The notes below the pieces were generated by a model. It made no database searches and was not told the origin of the DNA. It was given only the letters and a program-made list of their open reading frames with translations. From Dactylis glomerata (lineage: Eukaryota > Streptophyta > Magnoliopsida > Poales > Poaceae): a DNA stretch of 64,000 nucleotides. The position numbers and the translations under genes were made by a program. This document shows, piece by piece, positions 1 to 12,159 of this stretch; position 1 is the stretch's first letter; each line of letters begins with the position of its first letter. The DNA lies in contig QXEO01000236.1 of NCBI GenBank assembly GCA_007115705.1, positions 3,631,434-3,695,433 on the forward strand. Direction: 5' to 3'.

Positions 1-145
1 CGTCGCCGCACTCCCCAGGGCGCCGTCCGTCGCCTCCCCGACCAGTGCCGGTCCGCCGCCTCACCGTTCCGCCATGGTTAGTAGAGTTTCCAGCCATCTG
101 TAATGGGCTCATCGGAAAATTTTACCATGTGCTTTGTACATGCTT
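1..145. other. GC-rich unassigned segment
   Basis: The segment is rich in CGCC/CCG triplets up to about position 80, with an ATG in good context at 73. It then changes abruptly to AT-richer sequence that runs into the hAT relic. It could be the 5' end of a gene or captured exon, but no protein family is recognisable and the window begins here. Confidence 0.3.
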
Positions 146-760
146 CTAATGGGCTCCACTGAATTCTTTTCCTTGACCATCACTTAGTATCTTTTCCTTG
201 ACACTGGCTGCTGTTGGAACTTCCTCCCTGTAAACCTCCCATTCAGCACTAATGACCATCTTTTGGAGAGCACTCTTCACTTTAGCAAACCGGGCCAATA
301 TCACCACAATTGAAGCAGTTTCTGCAATAGCAAGCAACTTGAGATCACTAAAGTGGTTAAACATATGTAGACACATCTGGTGGTTCATGATGAAATTGTT
401 GATCATCATAGCATCACTCTTTATTTGGCTAATCCTTTGAAGTTCATGGTAGGCTGAATGAACTAAAGGATCATCACTTTCTTTAGGTTGCTTTGTCTCA
501 CAGATACTTTTCATAGCAAGGTTGAGAGTGTGCACAACACAAGGTGTCCAATATATTGTGCTAAATTCACTCTCCACAAGTAATCCTGCGTCTCTACAAT
601 TTTTTGCATTGTCGGTGATCACTTGGACTACATTATGAGGCCCTATCTCTTCAATGACAGCCACTGTGTCCGTGCAGCGTAGGCTACAAGTATTAGGTAG
701 TTGCATATCTAAACTGGTCAATTTTCGCAGGTCCATCTTATGTTTACATACACGGATCAA
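146..760 (-). pseudogene. hAT-type transposase fragment (DUF659 region)
   Basis: A 204-codon reading frame resembles the middle of plant hAT-superfamily transposases (DUF659-type, BED-finger group). Visible hallmarks are VVQVITDNAKNC, a later WTPCVVHTLNLAMKSIC segment, and YREEVPTAASVKEKILSDG towards the C-terminus. Full-length relatives are about 600-700 residues, with an N-terminal BED zinc finger and a C-terminal hAT dimerisation domain; neither is visible here. After KILSD the homology stops, so the frame ends in unrelated codons. The N-terminal side also departs from the family before the VVQVITDN block. No terminal inverted repeats or 8-bp duplication were identified. It is a dead relic; what is uncertain is whether it was once a transposon or a domesticated gene. 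Confidence 0.75.
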
Positions 761-1761
761 CTACTTCAGTAGACAACTCCCTTTGTCAACATGCCTTCCA
801 AATGAGATTCGTCTCAAGCCAAACAATTCAAATGAGACTAATTCTGATAATTGATATTGGTTTTTATGAAGTTGGTGTGTGATATTTCTTGCAAGCTTCA
901 GTACAAGATGGCACATATAAATTGGATTAGGTATTTAACTGTCATCTCCTTTTCTGGTTTGTCAGGAAGAGCTGAAGGCCCATTGTACATACCATCTGCA
1001 CTGCAATCTGTAGATGACATGGAGCAGCGCTACATACGGTAGCTGTCTCAACTATTGTACATGCACTTAGAGCTTTTACTCATGTGCCCTATTCTGGTAT
1101 TACTTTGTTCTTGATCAGTTCATAACTTCTTATTTGGCTCTGTATTGGCTGTAATTTAATTTTGATGATGGCAGGGATTAAAATTTATAGACTTGAACTT
1201 GTAGCTGAAATTTATAAGTGTTACTTTCTTGGTTGCTATGTAATCTATGATGTGTATTATTGTTTTTCAATCATCAATAACATTGTTCTCTATTTAGTAC
1301 TTGCTTGAAAATTGATGTAGGCTACGTCGACCTACTCTCCTCCATGGTTTCGATCTGCCTATGACATGTTAAGGTCCCCTTTCTATTCTCCTTTCCTCGT
1401 TTACACTAAAAAATGTATGCTACAGTTAAATAGTTATGCTCCAATGCTTAAAGTAACATATCATGATGATAGAAAATTTCATATATTGTTCATTATCATC
1501 CATGGAAAAATAATCCAACAAATTGATCCTTTTTAGCTTTGCAAATTGGATCTGTCCATGTTCTTGTGTGGAAGAACAAGCAAAAAGAAATGGCTATTTT
1601 GTCTTTAGCTCCTCTTGGCATGCTTTGTATGTATGATACCATTTGCATTTTTTTCTGGTTTCATTAGTAGAGTTGCTTGTATCTAGCAGCATGATAGAAC
1701 ATTGTTGGAATACTTTGTTTATCTTACATTAATGTACCGTGAGATCTACTTGATGAAAATC
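761..1761 (+). other. Low-copy sequence with exon-like blocks
   Basis: The stretch is AT-rich, like introns. The block at about 967-1039 is preceded by a pyrimidine tract and TTTGTCAG, reads openly as GPLYIPSALQSVDDMEQRYIR, and is followed by GTAGCT, so it looks like an internal exon. A second possible acceptor (GATGGCAG) lies near 1175. A short open block with PPWFRSAYDM lies near 1330-1370 after GATGTAG. No family was recognised. These could be remnants of one host gene or a captured gene fragment. The right boundary is the Copia insertion, and the same sequence resumes at 21638. Confidence 0.3.
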
Positions 1762-1766
1762 GTAGG

Positions 1767-3992
1767 TGAAAGGACACGAATGTCGCCTAGAGGGGGGGTG
1801 AATAGGCGATTTAAAACTTTTACGAGCGGCTTGACAAATGCGGAATAAAACTAACGTTTAATTTGCCAAGTATACAAAACCTAAATAGACTAGGTTCACC
1901 TATGTGTACCAACAACTTATGCTAAACAAGATAAGCAACTATGTGATAGCAAGATATATATAACTTCAAGCACGAAGGCTATCACAAAGTAAATTGCATA
2001 AGTAAAGGAGCTCAGGTATAGAAATAACAGAGGCACGCGGAGACAATGATGTATCTCGAAGTTCACACCCTTGCGGGTGCTAATCTCCGTTGGAGCGGTG
2101 TGGAGGCACAAGGCTTCCCAAACGCCACGGAGACTCACCGTAATCTCCTCGAGCCCTCCCACCAAGATGGAAGACCCGATCCACTATGGGACCCTTGAGG
2201 GCGGTCACCGAACCCGCACAAAGCTTGGGGCTACTCCACAACTTAATTGGAGGCTCCCAAATTCACAAAGCCACTGAGATTGGGGCACACTCCACAACTC
2301 AATTGGAGGCTCCCAATAATCGCCACGGAGGCACCACAAAGCTTAGGAAGATCTCCACAACTTAATTGGAGGTCCCCAAGAAATCCACTAAGCCGTCTAG
2401 GGTTCCAAGAACCCAAGATGAAAAAAGCTTCTTGCTTTCACCGCTGAATCTCTGAGGAGAACTCAAACCGATGCACCAAATGCAATGGCAAGAACACACG
2501 AAGTGCTCAAATCCTTCTCTCCCAAATCCTACCAAAGCAACAAATTCTATGGAGGGATATGAGAGGAAGAACAAGGAGGAAATCCACAAAGAACTCCAAG
2601 ATCTAGATCCAATAGGTTCCCCTCACTTAGAGGAGAAGTGATTGGTGGAAATGTAGATCTAGATCTCCTCTCTCTTTTCCCTTAAAAAGATGCAAGAAAC
2701 ATGGAGGGAATGGAAGAGGGAGGGCAAGCTTTGAAGGTCAACAATGGAGGAGAGAGAAGCCAAAAAACGTGGTTGGTTCAAGGAGGAAGAAGGGTATTTA
2801 TAGGAGGGGAAAATCTGGCCGTTGGAAGCAAATCGCGCCAAAGTTCGGCCATAAGTCCGGCGCCGCCGGACTTTAAGCCGAACGGTCCGGCGGACAGTCC
2901 GGCGGTCGCCAAAAAGCCCCCCAGTAGTGTGGTTTGGTGTGGGGCCGGATTTCCTGGCCTAGAGTCCGGCCCGGCCGGACCTGGGGCCGAACTTACCGCC
3001 AGCAAAAATCATCAACACGAAAACGGACATAACTTTTGCATCCGGACTCTGTTTTTGATGAACTTGGGCTCATGGGAGTCACCACAACAAGCTCTACACC
3101 TTCATCCATAGAAACATCATAGTCCAACAAAAGAGGATGAAACCAAATGATAAAAGGTTTGACTAAGCTATAAAGAAGAACCGATAAAACCTCCAAACAC
3201 CAAAAACGCAATAAGAGTTCCATATGAAATCCGTTTTTGATGAGCTAGAGCTTGTCATGGAAATAACCACAAGCTCTAGAACCTCAAATGGATAAAATCC
3301 AAATAAGAACCAAGAAAGATAATGCTAAGTATGCAAAGGTTTGAGGTCTCTCTGAACGATACGAATAAGTTACTCACTCGAGAACCCCTCTTGATAGTAC
3401 GGCTATCGATCCTAAACCCGGTCTCCCACACTATGAGACCGGTAAGAAAGAAACCCTATCAAGAACATAACTTTGCCTTGTGCATTTCACTTGAGCTAGA
3501 TGGTGATGATCTTGATCTTCTCAAGTTGGACTACCTTTCTTGATTGCGCTTGCTCGGTGAAGTCTTGCGGATTGCTCCCCCATACTTCACTATGGGAGAG
3601 ACACTAGAGAAATATCTTCACATGTCCATTACCACCAAATGGACACCGAGCTTCAAGCAAATGATATCTTCTAGAAGCCTATCTTGATCTTGCGCTTTGA
3701 CTTGATCAACATTGCACTTCATCTTCTTCTTTCATAATGATGATGTCTTGAGAATGCACATGAGAGTTCACTCCATCTTATTCCTTAAGACACACACTTC
3801 GGATCACTCCTTGAATAACACCTTGATCATCACATAATATTCTTTATATTCAACTTCTAACAACCTTGAACCCAACAAATGGCTCAAGCGTTGTCTACGG
3901 ACAAGTCCTACAAATATAACTCAATGCAAACATTAGTCCATAGGGATTGTCATTAATTACCAAAACCACACATGGGGGCACATGCACTTTCA
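1767..3992 (-). repeat. 3' LTR of the Copia element
   Basis: The 2226-bp LTR matches 19387-21632 over its whole length, with scattered substitutions and one clear indel/rearranged patch in the GC-rich part near 2930-2960. It begins (minus) TGAAAGTGCATGTG and ends CCTTTCA. A TATA-like CTATAAATA (minus) lies at 2795-2803, just downstream of a GC-rich block of repeated CCGGCGGAC-like words. Open frames inside it have no recognisable homology and are not annotated as genes. Confidence 0.9.
2234..2379. repeat. Three-copy 27-bp motif array in the Copia LTR
   Basis: A 27-bp motif, CTCCACAACTTAATTGGAGG followed by CTCCCAA, occurs at 2234-2260, 2290-2316 and 2353-2379. The 5' LTR has the same three copies at 19854-19880, 19910-19936 and 19973-19999. 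Each contains the inverted pair CTCCA/TGGAG. Spacing is 56 and 63 bp. The role is unknown; it may be a structural or regulatory array in the transcribed part of the LTR, since it lies downstream of the TATA-like site. Confidence 0.75.
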
Positions 3993-4006
3993 ATCTCCCC
4001 CATTTT
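3993..4006 (-). other. Polypurine tract of the Copia element
   Basis: On the minus strand AAAATGGGGGAGAT directly abuts the first TG of the 3' LTR, the expected place for plus-strand DNA priming. Confidence 0.8.
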
Positions 4007-7000
4007 GGTAATTGATGACAATCTCTTTGAGAGGATTTATATAATGAATTTAAAGAACTAAGATGGTTACACTAACATCAATTACTACAAAAGTAAGTGA
4101 TGCTAGTAGAACCATCATATATAGAGCAAACTCTCCCACAATCTATGCACGTGTGAATGAACTTGAATTTCATTGCATAGATTGCCAACCAATGTTGTTG
4201 GTGGAGTTTCCACTATATATACACACCCATGCAAAGCATGGAAGGCAAATGCTTAAGATCAAAACCAAAGCATGAAGTCCAATTCTCTTCAAACCCTCAA
4301 AACTTCTCCCCCATTGGCATCCATTGCCAAAATGGGCGAAAAGGCTTAGAAGGCCAATATAGTGAGAGTTCCTCCTCAAGGTGTGCATGGCCCCAAAAGA
4401 GTGAAAACACATGCACAAATCCAAGGACAAAAATTTGGAGGAAATCAACCTATATTAAGGATCAAAGATTGCAAACAAAAAGGATGACATGATGGTAAAA
4501 CTTCCAACAAATGAAGGTAGCAATCAAAAGATCCAAAAGCGAATCAAATAAAGATATTATGATAAGACCAAAACAATGCTCTAAATAACATGAAGAAGCT
4601 CCCCAAGGTTTGTGCACAATATATTCCATTTGAATTGAAGTATAAGGTGCACAAACATGGAATCATCACTACCTCGATATTATTCAAAACAAAATGATAC
4701 CAAGTGACATCAAAATACTATGATAACCGCAAAATGGTGCTTTAAATAAAATGAAGAAGCTCCCCAAGGTACATGCACAAGATAGACTTTTTGTATTTCA
4801 AAACATTTGCACAACATGGAATCCTCACTCCCTCACTATCATTTAAAAGCAACCATTAGCAAGAGATCATAGAAAAGACAATATGCTTAACACTTGTATT
4901 AAGAAAATGGTTGAGCAATAATTAAGGAACCGACATATTAAATGGCTCAACCAAAGGAATGTGTGATAGGAATGACAAAGCATATTATAAGACTAGTACA
5001 AGGATGCACAAAGAGCATCCACATAGTCCTCAATGAATGATATTGCTTAGAATTCCAACCCAACACACAAGGTTTAAATAAGATATCAAATAAGGAGATA
5101 TCATTTCTCATGTGTATAAGTTTCTAAGTAGACAACATCACAAAGATAATTATCACTGAGAAACATATACACATAAAATAGATACAACGTATAGAACATG
5201 ATATCCAAACAAGTTCATGCAATATACCAATGAGATTTTTGCTTTTAAAGCATGACCAAAGGTTCAATATATCTAATTGCATATTGCAAAACTTCAACCA
5301 CAATCATGTCAAAGACACCACAAATATCAACAAGGGAAAGAAGATAGTTGGGATGTTTTGAGAAAAACAACAAGTATCACGAGTAAGTATACCAAAAGGA
5401 AGAACCAAATTTGCACTTTCATCAATATTGCACATGTGAGGAACTTGAGGAATTGATATGCAATAAAATTGCTAGATAGACATATTTGGGAAGGGTGAAT
5501 CATGAGCATGATTTTATATATTCCCCAAAAAATGCACTCATCTCAAATTACTCACATTTTCAATAAAGAGTTTTCATTAAGATCTTTGCAAATAAGGATT
5601 TTCATGCCATGAAATGACCCACACAAGGTTAGATGCTATAAAAGTATGCATGAATAAGATACTTGTTACCGAGATATCATTGGAAGGATGTAGTAGATAG
5701 GAGTTCTTCAATAATCCTAGCTTGCCACAAATTATCAACTAGTCACCGATTTATGCTTATTATTGAGACAAGCACCAATATATCTCCCATGTACCTAAAA
5801 CAAATTCAAGTACAATATGGTCCCCAAACTCATTGGGTCCGAAGTAGTTAGAGACACTACAATATATAGGACAAGCTCCACAAAAATATGTGCATATAGA
5901 TATGAACTTGAATTTCATGCACATCTTAGCCGAATTAGGATTTATTGGAGTTTACCTTATAAATTGGATCAAAGAAAGCAAAGCATGCCATATAATATGT
6001 AGTAAGTAAATATGCATGCTAAAAACTTCCAAGAGCCAAAGGGAGATACAATTTGGACGAAACACCAAGAAGACCAAAGAGTCACACGAAGGTGTGAAAA
6101 ACCCAAAAGTTGTCCAAATTATATCAAAGAATCAATTCAACACAAGATTGACTCCAAAGTCCACCAAGTGAACAAAGCAAATACCAATGAGCATAAAGAA
6201 TCACTAAAAGACACATGCCCAAAGACTTATCTCATTTAAGAAAAAGAGCAAAATCAAGAAAAGAGATAGCCATTCTCCCAAAGAGAGCAAGTTCCAATCA
6301 AACAAACCAAACTCTCCACTCTTTTATGATGGCACACTAAGTACCAAAAACAAAAGATTTATCTTCCAACAATAACCAATACCAATTGAAATAAGCCGCA
6401 AGAGTATGTTATAGAAAATATAGGAGAGCTCCCCCAAGATTAGTGCATTATTTATGATTTTGCATTTAAATACAAAATGCACACAAATGGGATCATCATC
6501 TCTACCTATATTAAGAATAACACAAAACAAGTTCAACAAAATCAAATGGACTCACAAGAGTCAAGGAAGACAATGGGAAATAAAACAAATACATTTCTTG
6601 GCAAGAGATAAGGTAATTAAAAGCAATAGCCAATGTAAAGATGATCAATATATATACCACAAGACAAAGTACCAATTGTTCAAGGACAAGAGGTATTTTG
6701 AGTTATTAATTTCCCGGTGGTATTTTACATATAAATCCAAGATCATCTTCACAACAAGAAGCATATGGAAAGGATAAGAATTAAACACCATGCCAAAGAA
6801 GATATTCTTGATAGACTCAAATAATTAAACAATCACGCAAAGTAATGATTAGGATAACTTGAAGTAAATGGTTTTCCAATTTTAATGTAGAATTCCATGT
6901 TTTAGGAAAACCCTACCAAGAATGTATCTTACAAACAAGATCCAAAGCAAGAGCAATAAAACAATTTAGAAAATTGAAACTTGTTTGAGCAAATATGTCA

Positions 7001-7469
7001 CATAGAAGAAAGATAATTTGCAATATCAACACTATGTGACACAACCTCAAATATACACATTTTATTGGTTTGTAGTATGCACAAAGCATATTACTCCCCC
7101 ATAATGTGATAGTCCATTAGTCTCTCAAAAGAGCCAAATAATATAAAAGAAGATGCAATAGGCTCAAACACAAACACACATACATGGTGTGCAAATCCAC
7201 AAGTACATACTTGATTAATCAAAATAAAACAAGTAGGTAGCACAACATATACCAACACATGTAATGGAACACAACCAACACATGCAAAAGGGGCGAGTAA
7301 ATTTCATTGTAGATAAGTTGAGTACATGTTACCGCAAAGAGGAACATTAGATATATGATATAAACAAGATAATCCAATTGACTTGACTTGAGACAATATA
7401 TTGATGAAGATCCCTTAATTCTTCATGATATAGCCAAGTCTCCAATGCCCTCCAACAAACACCTATTGA
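4007..7469. other. Non-coding internal region of the Copia element
   Basis: This is about 3.5 kb of A-rich (plus strand) sequence with no convincing gene, lying where pol would be expected. It contains diverged internal direct repeats. The segment near 4115-4240 (CTATGCACGTG, AACTTGAATTTCATTGCA, GGAGTTTCCACTATAT) recurs in altered form near 5860-5990. A GAAGCTCCCCAAGG to TGGAATCATCACT unit occurs near 4591-4680, near 4750-4850 and, more degenerate, near 6425-6510. Short open frames here look like chance frames. Confidence 0.7.
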
Positions 7470-7638
7470 TCAAGTTTTGGTGTGTTGGTCCCCAACCAAG
7501 TTGGGTCCTAAGAGGTTAGTCACAATAGGCTTGGCCACCCAAATGGTTCTTTTCTTAACACCACATTGAGTACCAAGAAATTTGGCAAACACATTGCCAA
7601 CCTTATCCTTGCAAAGAGAATAAGCATCATCAATTATG
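7470..7638 (-). CDS. Copia gag, C-terminal part beyond the nested insertion
   Basis: This is the continuation of the gag reading frame that starts at 19332. Joining base 17138 to base 7638 (one copy of the ATAGG duplication) keeps the frame and adds about 56 codons, including the words CKDKVGNVFAKFLGTQCG and KKRTIWVAKPIVTNLLG, before a TGA at 7470-7472. Open reading across the junction shows that the Gypsy element landed inside a coding gag. The sequence has no domain of its own; a short charged or hydrophobic tail after the second zinc knuckle is usual. Confidence 0.75.
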
Positions 7639-7643
7639 ATAGG

Positions 7644-9040
7644 TGATGACCCACAAGTATAGGGGATCGCAATAGTCTTCGAGGGAAGTATTACCCAAAT
7701 TTATTGATTCGACACAAGGGGAGCCAAAGAATATATGTAAGCCTTAACAGATGAGTTGTCAATTCAGCTGCACCTGGAAACAGTCTTGCTCGCAGTGGTT
7801 TATCAGTAGCAACAGTTTTATAGTGGTGACAGTAGTGAAACAGTAACAGCAGTGGTAAAATAGCAGCGGTAATAGTAACAGTAGTAAACAGTAGAAATAA
7901 ATACTGTAGGCATAGGGATGGATTACGGGCATTGCATGGATAAGATAATTCATGAAATCAATGAGACATGGACATTGCAGATAAATAATGATAAAGCATC
8001 CTAGTACAAACAATCATAGGCATGTGTTCCGTATATAGTCGTACGTGCTCACAAGGAGAAACGTGCACGACATCTTTTGTCCTACCAGCCTGTTGCAGCA
8101 GGGCCTCAAGGGAAACTACTGGTAATTAAGGTACTCCTTTTAATAGAGTACCGGAGCAAAGCATTAGCACTCGGTGAACACATGTGATCCTCACATCATA
8201 GCCATCCCCTCCGGTTATCCCAATTTCTGTCACTTTGGGGCCTCGGGTTCCGGACAACAATATGTGTATACAACTTGTAGGTAAGACCATAAACAACAAG
8301 TATCATCATAGAAATAATAACATGTTCAGATCTGAAATCATGGCACTCGGGCCCAAAGTGACAAGCATTAAACACAATAAGTTGCAACAATGTCATAGGC
8401 ACTAAATAAAGATACTAGGCACTATGCCCTAACAATCTCATATCAAATTACATGAACAATCTCATCCAATCCCTACCATCCCCTCACCTACAGCGGGGGA
8501 ATTACTCACACATGGATGGGGGAATCATGGATGGTCGATGGAGGAGCGTCGGTGGTGATGGTGATGAAGATCTCCTCCGAATCCCCGTCCCGGCAGGATG
8601 CCAGAACGGAGTTTCTGGTTCCGAATCGCGGTTTCTGATGGCGGCGGCGCAGCGGAAGTCTATCTGGGAAAAACGCCGTCTCCCCGATATTATGTCGTCA
8701 GAGGGTATATGTAGGCGAGAGGGGAGGCCGAGAGGGCTGCTGGGGCCTCCTCACGCCAGGGTGGCGCGGCCAGGACTGGGCCGCGCCACCAGTGTGTGAG
8801 GAGCCCTCAGGCCTCCTCTCCGTCCTGTCTTCTGGCTCCGTGGGTCTTCTGGTGAAATAGGATTTTTGATGATTTTTCCCGAATTTTTACTGGAAGTTGG
8901 ATTTTTGCACAAAAACGAGACACCAGAGTAATTCTGCTGAAATCAACGTCAGTTCGTGTTAGTTGCATTCAAAACACACAAATTAGAGGAGAAACAATAG
9001 CAAAAGTGTTCGGAAAAGTAGATACGTTTTGGACGTATCA
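7644..9040 (-). repeat. 3' LTR of the non-autonomous Gypsy element
   Basis: The 1397-bp LTR differs from the 5' copy at roughly 30-35 positions by eye, mostly transitions. It contains the GC-rich hairpin at 8747-8803 and a TATA-like (minus) ACATATACCC just downstream of it at about 8703-8713. The plus-strand open frames at 8196-8799 lie inside this LTR and are also present in the other copy; they are not considered genes. Confidence 0.9.
8747..8803 (-). promoter_or_regulatory. GC-rich LTR hairpin, 3' LTR copy
   Basis: An inverted repeat with arms CTCCTCAC.. GTGGCGCGGCC and GGCCGCGCCAC..GTGTGAGGAG and a short loop. It lies about 35-45 nt upstream of the TATA-like site. The same structure recurs at 16844-16900, 12559-12609, 32431-32491, 39558-39614, 45730-45781 and 48354-48409. 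Confidence 0.7.
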
Positions 9041-9057
9041 ACTCCCCCCAAGCTTAG
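9041..9057 (-). other. Polypurine tract of the non-autonomous Gypsy
   Basis: On the minus strand CTAAGCTTGGGGGGAGT runs directly into the LTR's TGATACGTCC. The same word, nearly unchanged, occurs a second time at 10990-11005. Confidence 0.85.
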
Positions 9058-10989
9058 CTAATTGCTTGTCCTCAAGCAATTCAGTTAACAACTGAGAGCG
9101 ATAAAAGAAACTTTCACGAACACATTTGCTCATATGATGTATATATACTAACTATGTGATCAAGTACTCAGGCAATTCATAATAAGAAATATGCAACTAA
9201 TGTTACCTCATAGTCAAGCAAGCTATGAAAGAGTCTCAATGCACTAATAACAAGTAACATGTACATAAGAAGCTACAAGATTGTAATTTGCATAAATGAT
9301 ATGAAAGAGTGGTATCCCGCTTGCCTTTATTTGTGGAGCAAAACATAAATGCTGAGGCACCTCTGAAGTCCAAGGGAAGACTAGAAGTTAAAGATATCAA
9401 AGATACAAGCATCAAAGTTATACCACAGTTAACCGTGTTCTGGGACAAGCACATTACACTAAGAATAACAGCTATGCTCTCAAGAAGTGCTTAAAAGTTA
9501 GAAGATGAAGACTCAACATAAAAATAAATGAATGGCCCTTCACAGAGGGAAGCAGTGATTTAACATGTGCTAGAGCTTTTCATTTGTAAAACAGAGATAA
9601 AAAATTTATTTTGAGAGGTGGTTGTTCTATGTCAACGACTAGCAATGGGGACTTGCTATCTTCCATAATAAACAAGTGAGAGCGGTTCCGAGTTCTTTGA
9701 AATTTTGGCACATTGGTGCTCTTTTGTAAAGCTTTGGCACTCCTCCCCACCTTTTTCCTTTCTCAAACCATGGCTAACCGATTCCATCGGGTGCCCACCA
9801 ACTTTCACATTCCATTGGAGGAGTGCCTTTTTTCTTTCTTTTAGAATAAGATTATAGTGGTCTGACCAGCTCCCTTGCAAAATTAATGACGAGCAGATGA
9901 AGCTGCCTAGTCGAGGGGTACTTAATTTAATATGGAAGATAGCAACTCTGACCACTACGTCCCCATGAGCTAAAAATAGTGGCACAAAATGAGAAGTAGT
10001 TGAAAGTTTTGAAAGGTAGCACATAAAAATTTACTTGGAATGGCTTACAAATACCATGCATAGGAATTTATAGTGGACTCTTTGGAAGACTTGGTTTTTG
10101 GTAATTGGATGCACGAGTAGAGCTCATACTCAGTACAAGTGAAGGCTAGCAAAAGACTGGGAAGCGACAATCGAGAGAGCAATAACTGTCATAATCATGC
10201 TTGCGACAAAACAAAATTAATATAGGCATAAAAATGATACAAGAACTCTGAGGCAAAGTAAATCATCGAGGCTTAATTGACTTTTTGTTTAGTCATGTGC
10301 ATGCTTGAGCATGTGCCAAGTCAATTCAAATGAAGCTTTCAGAGGAGGATACCACAATATCATACCATATTATGAATAAAACAATGCATGCAAGCGTCTA
10401 CATGACATGCTACAAGCTAATAGTAAATTGAAACTAATCATATGAGAGCAAGAACTACAAAGCATCCATTAGATAACATATACCTTACATGAACCGAGTA
10501 GGCATGTCCACATAAATGAGTATATGCACAAAAATGAAAACAAATAGAGTTCATACCAGCCTCTTACCACATCTCGGATTGTCATATATCGTCATTATTG
10601 CTCTTCACTTGTGTGGCTTGAATAATATAAAGTGAATACCAAGCTCCAATGGAGTAATGGGGGACTGAACTCTGCAACAAACTTTACAAAACCGAAGAAG
10701 AACAACAAATATTTTTGTGTTTTTGATTTTTGAAACAAAAGCAGAAGGAAATAGCAAACAAAGCAAAATATTTTTGGATTTTTCAAATAGCAAACCGAAA
10801 ATAGCAAGTAAAGCAAACCAAAGGTAGCAAACTTAAAAGAACCAAATAGAGAGAAACAACGGAAATATTTTTGGTCTTTTTGTGTTTTGGAAAAGTGGAA
10901 GTAAAAACGAGAATACTAGAGAAGGTGAAACATGGATATACAAAGGTCCGACAAAATATAATATGTAGATGAGTGAATCGTCGGCGTAC
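9058..10989 (-). other. Non-coding 3' region conserved with the complete Gypsy element
   Basis: No convincing gene lies here. The part at about 9600-10150 (minus reading) is strongly similar to 47030-47560 (plus) of the complete element, including ACCCCTCGACTAGGCAGC, CAAGGGAGCTGGTCAGACC and GGTTAGCCATGGTTTGAGAA. Short open frames on both copies overlap this block, but they differ in length and frame, so nucleotide rather than protein conservation is more likely. Confidence 0.75.
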
Positions 10990-11005
10990 CTCCCCCCAAG
11001 CTTAG
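10990..11005 (-). other. Second polypurine-tract copy after the extra ORF
   Basis: The minus-strand word CTAAGCTTGGGGGGAG repeats the true polypurine tract at 9041-9057. It lies 20 nt past the stop of the extra ORF. The complete element has the same arrangement at 46486-46500. Confidence 0.6.
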
Positions 11006-11025
11006 GCTTTTGGCCTAAGTGGAGA

Positions 11026-12159
11026 TCAATCCCAACTCGGCCAACTCGGCCATGAGGTGGCGCCTCCGTAGTGTGACGAAGAAGCACCATCGTCCTGATA
11101 TGAACTCGAGGACGCCCCGGAGTGGTACATGGTGAAGTGATAGGCCGGCTCCTCCTCTTCCTCCTGGACCACTGCACCGTGTTGGATATTGAAACCAAGC
11201 AACCTAAGCTGATCGTCCAACTCCACCTTCGTGCGCGACCATGGCCTCATGTGAATGCTGAACAAGTTAGACTGAGACAAGGGAACTTCCCTTTCCTCTC
11301 CATCAATAAATAACATCCTGTAAACTAATTTCCCTGCACAAGAGTTAGCAGTAACAAAATGATGGAGTTTTATAGCAGCAAGATCAAGCCTTTGTGGAGC
11401 CAACAATACATCATTAGGAGCAATAGAAAGTCCTAGCTCAGCAACAATGCGCGCGGCAATAATACCTCCATAAATAGGTCCCCTAGCGGCTAGGCGACGA
11501 GCAATAATAGCACCCAGGTTATACTTCCTACTAACATCAAGAGCGGTAGCTAGAAAAGCTAAATGATAGTTGGAGATATTGCTAGTGTTTTCTCTACCAA
11601 GTACACTAGTTGCAAGATAGTAGGTAAAATATCTAATAGCTGGGAGCTGAATGTTTCTTATCTTGCCACGCTATGCGGTGCGGTCATCATCATTGGTCAC
11701 CCCTCGGTAAAGCTCCAACAAATCAGCTGGGTGATTTTGTATCCTCTTGGCCGTTCCAAACATGGGAATACCTAAAATAGAACAAAACCTCCCCAAAGGC
11801 ATGGTGATAGACTTATCATAAATTTTAAATGCAACGAAAGGATTGAAATGAGCGTTAATAAATTTAAAACTTTCAACAAAAATCTTTGTAAGCATAGAAT
11901 ATTGGTCTCTTTCATCTGTCATGAAAGCAGTCAACCCAACCCTGTTAACAAGGAGCAAGAAATCATCAAGAATCCCTGCATCACTCAAAAAGTTAATACA
12001 AGGGAAGGTGGATGGATGTGCATCTCCATCGTCCCCTTCAAGGTTTGGTGACATGAGATCCTCATTATAAGACATCCTATATTGAGCAGTGGATCTTGAG
12101 GGCCTTGATGACCTTGGTGCATCACTTTGAAACACTTCTCCATATGTGAAGTTGTCCAT
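11026..12159 (-). pseudogene. Extra ORF (Athila ORF-1-like) with one in-frame stop
   Basis: A 378-codon frame runs from ATG at 12159 to a stop at 11026-11028 and is interrupted only by TAG at 11671-11673. Upstream of the stop it shows LGRFCSILGIPMFG; downstream it shows LGREN..NYHLAFLATALD, NLGAIIARRLAARGPIYGG and a Ser/Gly/Trp-rich acidic tail with a run of Glu. This pattern resembles the plant Athila ORF-1-type retroelement proteins, whose function is not established. The frame lies downstream of gag-protease and is preceded by a GC-rich hairpin. It could be expressed from its own internal promoter or from a spliced RNA. No membrane segment of an Env-like protein is evident. Confidence 0.7.

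Noticed and set aside
8452..8799. Plus-strand open frame of 115 codons in the 7644-9040 LTR
   Set aside because: It lies opposite to the element's transcription, overlaps the hairpin, and the other LTR copy (16625-16840) has a different, shorter frame.
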